Of a DNA stretch of 64,000 bases, positions 27,330 through 36,489 are shown piece by piece. This DNA comes from Epilithonimonas xixisoli (GTDB lineage: Bacteria > Bacteroidota > Bacteroidia > Flavobacteriales > Weeksellaceae): the NCBI RefSeq assembly GCF_004365655.1, contig NZ_SOEO01000001.1, positions 744,001-808,000 of the forward strand, written 5' to 3'. Position numbers and translations under genes: made by a program. Numbering within the stretch: the first letter of the stretch is position 1; each line of letters starts with the position of its first letter. Below the pieces are notes generated by a model. That model was not told where the DNA came from, did not search any database, and worked only from the letters and a program-made list of their open reading frames with translations.

Positions 27330-27875
27330 CTACTTCACCTTTTCCAAAAGATACAATTTACCGCCGGAAAAAGCCAATTTTGGCATCAGGCTTCCTTCCA
27401 AAATCATTGTTTTGCTGTTGATGTCGATGATGGAAATGTAGTTGCTCGAGTTGTATTTGATATAATTTTCTTTCTCCTTAGTCAACGGGTTTTTCCCAAA
27501 TTCGAAATCATATTTTTCCCAACTCAGTTTCTCTGTGCTGCAATGCACGGGTTTTAGTTTAGACTTTTTAGAATTGAAAATAATCTGGTCAAATCCCTCT
27601 ACACATTCGCTGTCAAAAGAACTTTCTGGGTTTGGATCATTCGTAAAAGTTTCGAAAGAACCTTTGTAAACGCCAATCACTTTCCAAGTTCCGTCGATCC
27701 GGTCTTCGTCTATCTTTCCTTTGGCCTTGCTCACCGCCCAGCTTACACCTTTTACAGTTCCTTTCACGGTTTTGTAACCCAATTTGGCTACACCACCAAC
27801 AACTTTGGTAGCAGTAGAAACAATGCAAGATTGCAAGACTGCCACGGTACAAACAGCGATAATTATTTTTTTCAT
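27330..27875 (-). CDS. Small lipoprotein of unknown function
   Basis: A 181-residue SPII lipoprotein: MKKIIIAVCTVAVLQSC gives the lipobox LQSC. A Gly/Lys/Val-rich stretch follows (TKVVGGVAKLGYKTVKGTVKGV), then a soluble domain starting IDGTWKVIGVYKGSFETF that is lipocalin-like in pattern (GTW near the start, strands to the end). Two Cys residues could form a disulfide. No function is known. Confidence 0.7.
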   Translation of the reverse strand: MKKIIIAVCTVAVLQSCIVSTATKVVGGVAKLGYKTVKGTVKGVSWAVSKAKGKIDEDRIDGTWKVIGVYKGSFETFTNDPNPESSFDSECVEGFDQIIFNSKKSKLKPVHCSTEKLSWEKYDFEFGKNPLTKEKENYIKYNSSNYISIIDINSKTMILEGSLMPKLAFSGGKLYLLEKVK

Positions 27876-27964
27876 AAATTTAGATTTCTACCACGAATTT
27901 AGCATTAAAATATGGTAATGTTTCTCTATTAATGTAAATTAATATCGTTTTTGATGAATGGAAA

Positions 27965-29416
27965 TTATTGATAACGTTGATGCTCTTTCGGTTTGCTGAA
28001 TTTATCAATAATTGGTTTAAACAGCGCTCGGTATTTTTCGATGTCAAATAGCTGAGAATCTGTTAAAGCTTTGTATGTCAACCAAATACTAAATGGAAAT
28101 AAAATTAGATTCGGAATCCAAGTCGCCAGATAAGGATTGAGAGAGCCTTTCCAAGAGAGATTTTCCACTGTAAGATTCACCACGTAGAAAATGATGAAAA
28201 TCACAATCGCAATAATCACCGGAAGTCCCATTCCGCCTTTTCGGATGATGGATCCAAGACTTGCACCAATCAAAAAGAAAATCATACACGTGAAGGAATA
28301 AGACACGATTCTTTGCTGATAGATCACGATTTTGTTATGTCCTTTTACGATTTCCCTTATGGCATTTTCATTAGATTCCATGCTGGTTTTCACAGTTTCG
28401 ATTCTGTTGTAGGCTTCCCAGAGAACTTCCAGTTTCTTTTCTTTTTTTAAAGTGTCAATTTTATAAGGCTCGGTAATTTTCTCTTTGGATTTAATTTTAT
28501 CGATGTATTGAACCTGATTATTGGTCTGAGAAAGCACAGGAGCTACGATAGAACCTAGATTTGTGACGTTTCCTTTTCTGTTTTTTACCAGTGTTTCATT
28601 CACTTCCGCATAGGTTTGGAAACGGTAATCGTCCGTAATTTTTTCTTTGTCTATCGCATTGTTAATGACTTCGCTAATATCGATATGGTAAACCAAGCTG
28701 TCAAATTTCACCGATTGATTGGGTTGTTTTTTTCGTTCTTCGTAAGGTTTGTTCGCAATATTATCTTCGAAAACATAACCATTGTAAAGAATTAACTTCA
28801 AGAAATTGGGATTTTCAGCTGTTGCAAATTTTCCTGTTTTTGCAACAACAGTCTGTTGATTGTCGTATGGACTTGCATTTTTGTGGAGAAAAACACCATC
28901 TAATTTATCGCCATTTATACCAGAAATTTTATCAAACTTAACAGAATAACCAGGCATTTGATCTATAAAAACGCCTGGTGTAAAGTTGATCGCAGGTTTA
29001 GAAGAGATGATATTGAACATCATATTCTTCGCTTTCCGCTGGAAATCCGGAATCACATTATTGGAAAACAGAAACAGAATGCCGGCAAGCATCCCAACCG
29101 TGATGAAGAGAGGCATCATCACCCGCACGAGTGAGATTCCTGCAGCCTTCATCGCAGCCAGCTCATATCTCTCTCCAAAATCCCCAAATGTCATAATCGA
29201 GGACAGGAGAATAGTAAGCGGCAAAACCATACTCACGACACTGATTCCCAGGTAAAAAAGGAATTTGGAAATCTCCCAGTAAGTCAATCCTTTCCCCGTC
29301 AGTTGCGACATTTGCGTCCAGATGATGTTCACAATAAAAATGAAGAACAGTACACTGAAGATAAAAAGGAAAGGACCAAAAAAGGTCTTTATGATGTATT
29401 TATCTAATTTTTTCAA
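27965..29416 (-). CDS. LptF/LptG-family permease
   Basis: A 483-residue inner-membrane protein of the YjgP/YjgQ family, the permease half of the LptB2FG lipopolysaccharide exporter. It starts MKKLDKYIIKTFFGPFLFIF, typical of the first helix. The region LPLTILLSSIMTFGDFGERYELAAMKAAGISL is the coupling helix that touches the LptB ATPase. A large periplasmic beta-jellyroll region (about 190-340) and three C-terminal helices follow. Whether it is the F or the G subunit cannot be decided from one gene. Confidence 0.9.
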   Translation of the reverse strand: MKKLDKYIIKTFFGPFLFIFSVLFFIFIVNIIWTQMSQLTGKGLTYWEISKFLFYLGISVVSMVLPLTILLSSIMTFGDFGERYELAAMKAAGISLVRVMMPLFITVGMLAGILFLFSNNVIPDFQRKAKNMMFNIISSKPAINFTPGVFIDQMPGYSVKFDKISGINGDKLDGVFLHKNASPYDNQQTVVAKTGKFATAENPNFLKLILYNGYVFEDNIANKPYEERKKQPNQSVKFDSLVYHIDISEVINNAIDKEKITDDYRFQTYAEVNETLVKNRKGNVTNLGSIVAPVLSQTNNQVQYIDKIKSKEKITEPYKIDTLKKEKKLEVLWEAYNRIETVKTSMESNENAIREIVKGHNKIVIYQQRIVSYSFTCMIFFLIGASLGSIIRKGGMGLPVIIAIVIFIIFYVVNLTVENLSWKGSLNPYLATWIPNLILFPFSIWLTYKALTDSQLFDIEKYRALFKPIIDKFSKPKEHQRYQ

Positions 29417-29524
29417 TTCAGAAATTTAAACCTCAAAAATACTGCAAAAAAAGCAATACTGAAATTGATTGGCGGATTTTAGGAAATATTTAGAATTGTT
29501 TTGTCATTATTGCAATCCGTTTAT

Positions 29525-30514
29525 TTAATTATCAAACTCATAATCTACTTTGAAATACGATTTTCCGTTTTCGCCAATGTAAACATCGTCCGATTGATGA
29601 TTCTTGTAATTATTAATTTTAGCCCGGAAAATCTCAAACTTTTTACCATCAATCGTCAAAGTCTTTGCAGGATTGAAAGAAGAAAATTTGTTTTCAATAG
29701 TAGTTCCGGAAGTGATGATGTAATAATGTGTGACACTTTTTTTGGAACTGGAGTTTTTATCTTTATAAGCGATGTAATTTTTCTGAATGTAAATTCTGTC
29801 GTACTCTTTGGCTGGAAAAATTACCTTTTTATCCTGATCGATCACATATTTTTCGGAGCCATTTTCTACTAGAATAATGTATTTTGAAATGCTTGGACTC
29901 CAAGTCACATTTTTATAAACCGCTTTTTCATCATTCAGTAGAAAAACAGAAATCTTGGGCAGGAAAACGCCCAAAGGTTTGCATTGACCTTCATCCGTTT
30001 TTGAGCATAATTCGTAGTGTGTATTATTGGCGGATACAACATTGATCTTGCCTTTTCCAGGATATTTTTTATTAAGCAAATCCAATACTTTTTCATTAGA
30101 ATAAGAATGAGAAATGTCTTCATCTTTCACGATGTCAAGCGGACTATAATTTCCAGACCTGCTTTCCAAAGTTTTCTTTTGCGTCAATTGATAATTTTTG
30201 GAATAATAATGAACTTCTTTATCAGAAATATAAATCAAATATCCATTACTGGTTTCTGAAATAGGATTGATAGAAATGAACGGAATCACAAGTTTCAAAT
30301 CTTTGTTCATCAAACCATATTTCCCATTTTCTTTGATTGCATAACCATTGGTTTTTGCGGAGAAAAATCGAGTTTCGTCGTATTTTGGTTCTAATAATAA
30401 TTTGCCTTCGATATCGCAAAGTCCAAATTTTCCATTGTTGTTGAATGGAATTAAATGTTGAGCGGTGAGATCTAAATTAATCACAACGAAAATGATGAGA
30501 TATTTGAATTTCAT
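29525..30514 (-). CDS. WG-repeat exported protein
   Basis: A 329-residue protein with a short signal peptide (MKFKYLIIFVVINLDLTAQ). The first part carries WG/KWG-type repeats: NNNGKFGLCDIEGKLLLEPKYDE and KENGKYGLMNKDLKLVIPF. Similar beta-repeats continue, for example NGSEKYVIDQDKKVIFPAKEYD. The function of such repeat proteins is unknown. It lies on its own between the LptF/G gene and gapN. Confidence 0.75.
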   Translation of the reverse strand: MKFKYLIIFVVINLDLTAQHLIPFNNNGKFGLCDIEGKLLLEPKYDETRFFSAKTNGYAIKENGKYGLMNKDLKLVIPFISINPISETSNGYLIYISDKEVHYYSKNYQLTQKKTLESRSGNYSPLDIVKDEDISHSYSNEKVLDLLNKKYPGKGKINVVSANNTHYELCSKTDEGQCKPLGVFLPKISVFLLNDEKAVYKNVTWSPSISKYIILVENGSEKYVIDQDKKVIFPAKEYDRIYIQKNYIAYKDKNSSSKKSVTHYYIITSGTTIENKFSSFNPAKTLTIDGKKFEIFRAKINNYKNHQSDDVYIGENGKSYFKVDYEFDN

Positions 30515-30566
30515 ATTTGGGTTTGTTTTTTTATAAAATTAATCTTTTAAAATAAGAACACAAAAA

Positions 30567-30588
30567 AAACCTTCTGTGACGAAGGTTT
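30567..30588 (-). terminator. Terminator of the gapN gene
   Basis: AAACCTTC (30567-30574) pairs with GAAGGTTT (30581-30588). On the minus strand a long T run follows. Confidence 0.85.
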
Positions 30589-30610
30589 CCATTAATGATA
30601 TTAAATATTC

Positions 30611-32236
30611 TTAGAAAATATAATCCGTACTCAAAAAATTAGAATCGTGATCTCTGACAATCGTATTTAAAAGTTCTTTGTTCGAATCAGTTATTTTCGC
30701 TGCCACCAAAGATCGAATCGAGAAAGATCTCAAGGCATCAAAGACAGAAAGCGTTCCTTCCGCACTGTCTTTTCTTCCTGTGAATGGGAAAACGTCCGGA
30801 CCTCTTTGCGCCTGACAATTGATGTTCACACGACTTACCAAATTTACAAAAGCATCAATCAGTTTAGAAACTTCCAAAGCGTCTTCACTGAAAATACTCA
30901 CTTGCATTCCGTGCGAAGCATTCACTTGATAGTCAATTGGTTCTTCGATATCATCAAAAGGAACAACCGGAATCACGGGACCAAATTGCTCCTCGTGGTA
31001 CAATTTCATATCGCTGTTCACAGGATAAACCACGGCTGGAAAAACGAATGATGCTTCGTTGTAACCACCGTTTTCGTTCAAGACTTTTGCACCTTTCTCC
31101 AAAGCGTCATCAATGCATTCTTTCAGATAAGGCGGTTTGTTGACTTCCGGAAGTGGCGTGATTTTCACATCTTTTTCCCAAGGCAAACCTGCTTTCAAAG
31201 CGGAAACAGCTTCTGTCAATTTCTTGGTGAATTCCTCAGCAACCTCTTTCTGAACGAAGATCAACTTCAAAGCGGTACATCTTTGTCCATTGAAGGAAAG
31301 TGCGCCCAGAATAATTTCGCTGACTGCAATATCGAGGTTGGCGTGTTTGGTAACGATGGCGGCGTTTTTCGCATCAAGACTTAAAATGGCTCTTAGTCTG
31401 TTGACTTTTGGATGAAGTTTCTTCAAACCATTTGCAACTTTGCTCGATCCGATAAATGCCAGAACATTCACTTTTCCACTTTCCATAATTGGCGTGATGA
31501 TTTCGGCACCTTTTCCATAAAGCGTGTTTACTGTTCCTGCGGGAAATGCTTCTTGAAAAGCTTTCAATAATGGATAATGTGCAAGAACGCCGTGTTTCGG
31601 AAGTTTGAACAGGATTGTATTTCCCATAATCAAAGCAGGAATCAACGTTGTGAAAATCTCATTCAACGGATAATTGAAAGGTCCCATACTCAAAACCACG
31701 CCGAGTGGCGCTCTTCGGATCTGGGCAATCGTGCCTTCCGCCTGTTGGAATCTGGAAGACTCTCTGTCGAGTTCTTTCAAAGCGTCGATGGTTTGGTTGA
31801 TGTAATCTACAGTTCTGTCAAATTCTTTGGTAGAATCGGGGAGGGTTTTGCCAATTTCCCACATCAGTAGTTTGATGACCAATTCCCGCTCTTTGATCAT
31901 TAGATAGACAAACTTCTGCATACATTTGATCCTGCCTTCCACAGACATCGTTGGCCATTTGCCAAGTCCGTTGTCATAAGCTTTTACCGAGGCTTCCAAA
32001 ACATCCATCGCATCTTGTGGACTGATGTTGGGGATGCTTCCAAGAAGTTTTCTTTCCAGTCCGTTTTCGGTTGGGATGCAGATTGGGGAATAGATTTCGG
32101 TAATTTCTCCATTCCATTGGACTAATTCTCCATTCAAAAGATATTCTCTTTGGTGAATGATGGGAACTTTATATTCTTCCGGGATTTCGTTTTCTGATTT
32201 GAACAAATGGTTGAAATTGGTTTGTACTGAACTCAT
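30611..32236 (-). CDS. gapN: NADP-dependent glyceraldehyde-3-phosphate dehydrogenase (aldehyde dehydrogenase family)
   Basis: A 541-residue aldehyde dehydrogenase. The NAD(P)-binding and catalytic parts are visible: PLGVVLSMGPFNYPLNE, FIGSSKVANGL, and the catalytic Cys in GALSFNGQRCTALKLIF. It matches the non-phosphorylating GapN group of Bacteroidota, which makes NADPH and 3-phosphoglycerate. The catalytic Glu would be near LSLDAKNAAIV, where related enzymes have an E; here it reads SLDAKN, so the assignment of that residue is uncertain. Confidence 0.8.
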   Translation of the reverse strand: MSSVQTNFNHLFKSENEIPEEYKVPIIHQREYLLNGELVQWNGEITEIYSPICIPTENGLERKLLGSIPNISPQDAMDVLEASVKAYDNGLGKWPTMSVEGRIKCMQKFVYLMIKERELVIKLLMWEIGKTLPDSTKEFDRTVDYINQTIDALKELDRESSRFQQAEGTIAQIRRAPLGVVLSMGPFNYPLNEIFTTLIPALIMGNTILFKLPKHGVLAHYPLLKAFQEAFPAGTVNTLYGKGAEIITPIMESGKVNVLAFIGSSKVANGLKKLHPKVNRLRAILSLDAKNAAIVTKHANLDIAVSEIILGALSFNGQRCTALKLIFVQKEVAEEFTKKLTEAVSALKAGLPWEKDVKITPLPEVNKPPYLKECIDDALEKGAKVLNENGGYNEASFVFPAVVYPVNSDMKLYHEEQFGPVIPVVPFDDIEEPIDYQVNASHGMQVSIFSEDALEVSKLIDAFVNLVSRVNINCQAQRGPDVFPFTGRKDSAEGTLSVFDALRSFSIRSLVAAKITDSNKELLNTIVRDHDSNFLSTDYIF

Positions 32237-32346
32237 AGTTTTTTATTTAATGTGAAATTAAATTCGATTTTTCGAAGTATAAATTTAGAGATAAAGATTG
32301 ATTCTCAGCGCTTGTTAACATAGATTTATTCTATCCGAAAATCAAA

Positions 32347-32370
32347 AAAACTCAACAATAGCTGAGTTTT
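32347..32370. terminator. Small hairpin upstream of gapN
   Basis: AAAACTCA (32347-32354) pairs with TGAGTTTT (32363-32370), with a run of A before and T after. It could end transcription of the DoxX gene on the minus strand. Confidence 0.5.
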
Positions 32371-32391
32371 TATTTTAGTATATTGCAGATG

Positions 32392-32459
32392 CTTCGACTC
32401 CGCTCAGCATGACATTAAAGTAATCTTTTTAATAATTGTCAGTCTGAGCGGAGTCGAAG
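32392..32459. repeat. Long hairpin repeat (CTTCGACTCCGCTCAG type)
   Basis: CTTCGACTCCGCTCAG (32392-32407) is exactly complemented at 32444-32459. An inner TGACA (32410-32414) pairs with TGTCA (32437-32441). The same words recur, as I recall, as intergenic repeats in many bacteria. No gene lies inside. Confidence 0.85.
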
Positions 32460-32474
32460 ACCTTATGTGTAGAA

Positions 32475-32864
32475 TCATTTACCATCCGTCGATTTCAAAG
32501 CCCAAGCAATCAACGCTGGTTGCATAAACAATCTTGCGAATCTCTTGTTATCTGTATTCAGTCCAAAGGCGTTTCTTCTTTCTTTGTATTGGGTGTAGTT
32601 TCCCGGGAAAACGGCAGTGAATAATCCTGCAGTGATTTTCCCGACAAGCGATTCGTATTTCTTGGGTGCTGTGATGACGGCGACGCCCATTGCGATTTCA
32701 ACGATTCCTGAATAGACTACAGTGTCATCTTTTTCCAATGGCACCCATTCCGGAACTTGTGCCTGAAATTCTTTTCTTGCAAAGGTCAAATGTCCGATTC
32801 CAGCTGAGATCAGCATTGCGCCTAAGCCATATTTTGCGATGGTTTTGATTGTACTTGCTTCCAT
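32475..32864 (-). CDS. DoxX-like small membrane protein
   Basis: A 129-residue protein with four likely membrane helices. It begins MEASTIKTIAKYGLGAMLISAGIGHL and has VYSGIVEIAMGVAVIT and LFTAVFPGNYTQY in the middle. This fits the DoxX/MauE-like family of small membrane proteins, with the typical GxxH motif in the first helix. The function is unknown. Confidence 0.75.
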   Translation of the reverse strand: MEASTIKTIAKYGLGAMLISAGIGHLTFARKEFQAQVPEWVPLEKDDTVVYSGIVEIAMGVAVITAPKKYESLVGKITAGLFTAVFPGNYTQYKERRNAFGLNTDNKRFARLFMQPALIAWALKSTDGK

Positions 32865-32923
32865 AATGAACGATTTTTATGGAAGAGGTTCAAGAATGAT
32901 TCCAAATACAAATTCTTATCGAA

Positions 32924-33943
32924 TTACTCCGCCAGTTTATTTTTCTCCAGCCATTTCGGGAATTCTTTGTCGATTAGTTTTTGAGGAGTGTCCACATACC
33001 AGCTGTAGCCGTTTCTTCTTTCTTCCGAGACGTCGTTGTAATTGTATTTGATGCTTCCATCGCGGTCTCCGAAGAGCGAACGGTTGTCATTCACATCATA
33101 GAATCTGGACCAGATCACCGAGTTCTTTTCTGGCGCCAATTTTCTCAATGCTTTCCCATTTTCCTTCGTCACTTCGTAACTGAAACCTTCGATCTTGTTT
33201 TGTTTGAACCATTGGATGGCGGACTTCACGGCGCGTTCTATCTCTGGCGTTACGGGTTGCATCATCAGGAATTTGATGATATTCACAGACTCTGCACTTG
33301 CCAGGGAAACGGGCTCAAATGCTCTGGCTTTTTCTGGAACAAGGGTGATCTCGTTGTATTGATCGCCCCAGATCGTGAGTTTTTCTTTTTGTAGAATCTG
33401 AGTTTTAAGAATACAATTGATGCCATTTTGGACGGCTAGTTTTGATTTGGTCTTCAGTTTTTCATCCACGACTTCGAAGCCGTTTTTGCCTTCTGCCACG
33501 TTGTAAAGAACCGTCAATGCGTTGATCATTGCGTTGTCGTTGTAAGTGATCTGCTTTCTGTACAGCGATCTGTTAGGATAATATTGTGGGAAACCGCCGT
33601 TTTTGTATTGCATCTGTAGCAAGTACGCAATTCCTTTTTCGGCTGACTTTAAGTAGCTTGGGTTCTTGGAGGTTTGGTAGGCATTGATGAGGATGTTGAT
33701 CTCTTTGGTGGTCGCATTGTTGTCGATTGTGGCGTGGTCATCTCCGGTTTCCTTGATGCTGCGGGTGAGTTCTTTGCTGAGAGGGAGATCGTAGTTCACG
33801 GTAGATTTGTCCTCGAGGTGTTTTCCCCAACCGCCGTTTGGAAGTTGATAGACCAAAACCTTCTCCGCCAAAGTATCTTTTGTCTGCGCAGTACACGCCA
33901 TTGTAAGGAAGCTGATCGCCAGTAACGCTATTTTAGATTTCAT
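32924..33943 (-). CDS. Pectate lyase, polysaccharide lyase family 10
   Basis: A 339-residue exported enzyme (signal peptide ending TMACTAQ, with a Cys that could be a lipobox). It shows the PL10 alpha/alpha fold features: YQLPNGGWGKHLED, DDHATIDNNATTKEINIL (metal-site Asp), MQYKNGGFPQYYPNRS, ITYNDNAMINALTVLYNVA and WGDQYNEITLVPEKARAFEP. The C-terminus has WSRFYDVNDNRSLFGDRDGS. It should cleave polygalacturonate by beta-elimination. There is no SusC/D pair around it. Confidence 0.9.
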   Translation of the reverse strand: MKSKIALLAISFLTMACTAQTKDTLAEKVLVYQLPNGGWGKHLEDKSTVNYDLPLSKELTRSIKETGDDHATIDNNATTKEINILINAYQTSKNPSYLKSAEKGIAYLLQMQYKNGGFPQYYPNRSLYRKQITYNDNAMINALTVLYNVAEGKNGFEVVDEKLKTKSKLAVQNGINCILKTQILQKEKLTIWGDQYNEITLVPEKARAFEPVSLASAESVNIIKFLMMQPVTPEIERAVKSAIQWFKQNKIEGFSYEVTKENGKALRKLAPEKNSVIWSRFYDVNDNRSLFGDRDGSIKYNYNDVSEERRNGYSWYVDTPQKLIDKEFPKWLEKNKLAE

Positions 33944-34336
33944 TATTTTAAATTTTGTGCAATCGGTTGCATAGCGCTAAGATAGAGATAATTGCTGATT
34001 TAGAAATGCGTGAATGATTGGTAGCTCAAAATTATTTTATGAGTATGGTAGAGTTCTGTGGATAAAGAAGGTTTAAGCTAAGTGGTTTTTGTCATTTTGA
34101 CAGATTATTTTGAGAGACAGTTTCCGTTACATCGCTGTTACCTTTCCGTTACCTAAGTGTGTTTTTGTTAGCTTTTAGTTTTGGGTGGTTTTTGACAGTT
34201 TTGCAGAGTGGTTTTTTGATTTTTTTGTTGTTTACGGAAAACCGTAATTGTAAGTAGTTTAAGATAGCTATTTTTGTGATTTGAATATATAGAATTGTTT
34301 GTATTTTTGTGCAAATACCTATTAATTATAATTATT
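33944..34336 (+). promoter_or_regulatory. Control region of the AriA/AriB operon
   Basis: This 393-base gap holds no gene. TTTCCGTTAC occurs twice (34121-34130 and 34143-34152), 22 bases apart. TTACGG-AAAA-CCGTAA (34232-34247) is a perfect 6+6 palindrome. Two promoters follow: TTG (34248-34250) with TATTTTTG (34269-34276), and TTTG (34280-34283), 18 bases, TATTTTTG (34302-34309), about 28 bases before the ATG. The palindrome touches the first -33 box, so it could be an operator. Confidence 0.6.
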
Positions 34337-35623
34337 ATGTATAAAATTAGAAAAGTAAAAGTTACTGGTTTTTGGAATAAATTTTCTATTGAAACGAACT
34401 TAGATGAAAATGTTAACATTTTTATAGGCAGAAACGGTACTGGAAAAACTACTTTTATAAACCTTATAGAAGCTGCTTTAAGCGTTAACCTAGAGAATTT
34501 AGTATCAACAAAGTTTGATGAATTAGTAATTCATTTGCAACAGGGAAAAAGCAACCGAAAAATTACTATTTCTAAAATAGAACATAATTTACAATACAAA
34601 GAACTACAATATAAAATTGGGACTAATGTTTTTAGAATTCCCATCTTAAGTACTAGAGAATTAAGAAGCTTAAATAGTGGTAGAGTTCATCCAAAATATT
34701 TACGTGAAAAATTCTCAATTAAGGATTCTTTGGAGCCCTTAGTTAATTTAACATATCTTTCGGTTAGTCGTGAAAAAATTTTTAATGACAGTATCGAAGA
34801 AAGAAATTCTAGCGAAATCTATAATGCAATAGATAATAGACTAGAGCAACTAATAAGTGATTTGACAGTATATCAGCTGGAATTAGAAACTGAGGTTAGT
34901 AAGCTATCTAAAAAATTCCAAGAAGATGTCTTGAAGATTATGCTTTTCGACGAAAATCTTGATTATATCGATATTACTAAACATATTGAAATTAATCTAG
35001 AAGAGATTCGACTTGGACTTTCAAAAGCATATTCTGTACTTGGAATTTTAGATTCGACAACAGAACAGAAAATTGAAATACATACTGAAGAGTTAAAGAA
35101 GTCAGTTGAAAAAATTAATTCTAGTTTAAAAAGTGAAAAAAATACGCCAATATTTCCTAATGATGTAACACCTTTAACTCTTGTTAAGCGTACAAAAAAA
35201 ATAATAGATCTATCTTCTAAATTGGAAGATGATAAGAAAAAAGTTTTTTTTAGGGTTGATAATTACATAAATCTTCTTAATAAATTTCACTCTAATAAAT
35301 ACTTTTCTTTACAAGGAAGTAAAAAAGGAGCAATTGGAATTTTTAGTGATAATCAAAGTAGAATTGATTACTCTGATTTATCTTCCGGTGAAAAACAATT
35401 GCTAATACTATTGACAGAAACATTATTACAAAAGGAGAATAATTCAATTTTTATAGCGGATGAACCTGAACTTTCATTACACATAGAATGGCAACGAATG
35501 ATAATTACGTCAATTAGAGATTTAAATCCAAATTCCCAAATAATTTTGGCAACCCATTCACCTGAGATAGTAGGTAGGAATTTTAGTAGTGTGATAAATA
35601 TGGAAAAAATTATTAATGGATAA
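34337..35623 (+). CDS. ariA: PARIS-like ATPase AriA (AAA15 / ABC-type)
   Basis: A 428-residue ABC-type ATPase from the ATG at 34337. Walker A is GRNGTGKTT (residues 31-39), the ABC signature is LSSGE (348-352), Walker B is IFIADEP (371-377), and the switch His is in ILATHSPEI (about 407). A long coiled-coil region lies between (roughly 150-270). With the DUF4435 partner right behind (8-base overlap) this matches AriA of the PARIS anti-phage system, which in E. coli senses phage anti-restriction proteins. It is more AT-rich than its neighbours, which suggests acquisition. Confidence 0.85.
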   Translation: MYKIRKVKVTGFWNKFSIETNLDENVNIFIGRNGTGKTTFINLIEAALSVNLENLVSTKFDELVIHLQQGKSNRKITISKIEHNLQYKELQYKIGTNVFRIPILSTRELRSLNSGRVHPKYLREKFSIKDSLEPLVNLTYLSVSREKIFNDSIEERNSSEIYNAIDNRLEQLISDLTVYQLELETEVSKLSKKFQEDVLKIMLFDENLDYIDITKHIEINLEEIRLGLSKAYSVLGILDSTTEQKIEIHTEELKKSVEKINSSLKSEKNTPIFPNDVTPLTLVKRTKKIIDLSSKLEDDKKKVFFRVDNYINLLNKFHSNKYFSLQGSKKGAIGIFSDNQSRIDYSDLSSGEKQLLILLTETLLQKENNSIFIADEPELSLHIEWQRMIITSIRDLNPNSQIILATHSPEIVGRNFSSVINMEKIING

Positions 35624-36461
35624 TTTAGAATACTCAACAGCAGCGCTCGAGGCAAAAGCTCTGTTTTATAATAAAAAAGCCGTTCTATATGTTGAAGGGA
35701 TTGATGATCCATTATTCTGGTATGAGTTTACTAGTAAATTGAGTCTCGATTTACATATCGAAGAAATTGGAGGGGGAGAAAATCTTGAAAAAATTATAGA
35801 TAAAATAATTGAAGATGATGCTAGAATTTATGTTGCTCTAGATCGTGATTATTTGGATTTTTATGATGAAGAAGTTAAACAAAGATATATTCATGATAGG
35901 GTTTTGCTAACTTATGGACATTCCATAGAGAATACGTTATATAATTCAAAAATATTAAATGAAGTAATTAAAAGTTATGTTAGAGTAACTGATTTTGATA
36001 AAATTCAAGAAATTGAAGAATGTTTTCAAATGTTTGAACAGGATGTTAAAAATTTATTAATTTTTGATATATTATCTAATAAATTTAATTCATCAGTTAA
36101 AATTTTAGGAGATTCTTGTATGAGGCATTTGAAGAGTGCTAAATCATTAAATTTATGTCCTAACAAAATTTTAAGCTATATACAAGATTTACCAATCAAT
36201 TATGCGAACGAATTAAAAATTGACATTGAAAATAAGATTGATAATTCGGACAAAACAATATCCCAGATTATTAAGGGACATTATCTCACGTCATTTGTTA
36301 TAAACTTGATAAAAAGTTATATAAAGCGATTTAGAAATAAAGAAATTACTTTCAGTAATGATAATTTATATTCTTCAATTATAGATAAGATTTTTTTTAT
36401 AGAAGACTTGGATGAATATAAACATTATTTGAATGAATGTAGTAAAATTAACTATGCATAA
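35616..36461 (+). CDS. ariB: PARIS-like effector AriB (DUF4435, Toprim)
   Basis: A 281-residue DUF4435 protein. The Toprim catalytic pattern is present: Glu27 in VLYVEGIDD and the DxD pair in YVALDRDYLDF (D76, D78). A Glu at this place is the known active residue of E. coli AriB, a nuclease that cuts tRNA when freed from AriA. The C-terminal half is Asn/Lys/Ile-rich and helical. The start overlaps the ariA stop by eight bases. The target here is not known. Confidence 0.85.
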   Translation: MDNLEYSTAALEAKALFYNKKAVLYVEGIDDPLFWYEFTSKLSLDLHIEEIGGGENLEKIIDKIIEDDARIYVALDRDYLDFYDEEVKQRYIHDRVLLTYGHSIENTLYNSKILNEVIKSYVRVTDFDKIQEIEECFQMFEQDVKNLLIFDILSNKFNSSVKILGDSCMRHLKSAKSLNLCPNKILSYIQDLPINYANELKIDIENKIDNSDKTISQIIKGHYLTSFVINLIKSYIKRFRNKEITFSNDNLYSSIIDKIFFIEDLDEYKHYLNECSKINYA

Positions 36462-36489
36462 TTAGTAAACTGAAATATTCCATTTAAAA

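Noticed and set aside
34121-34152. TTTCCGTTAC direct repeats as a CRISPR-like array
   Set aside because: Only two 10-base copies and no spacer of regular length; no cas gene is nearby.
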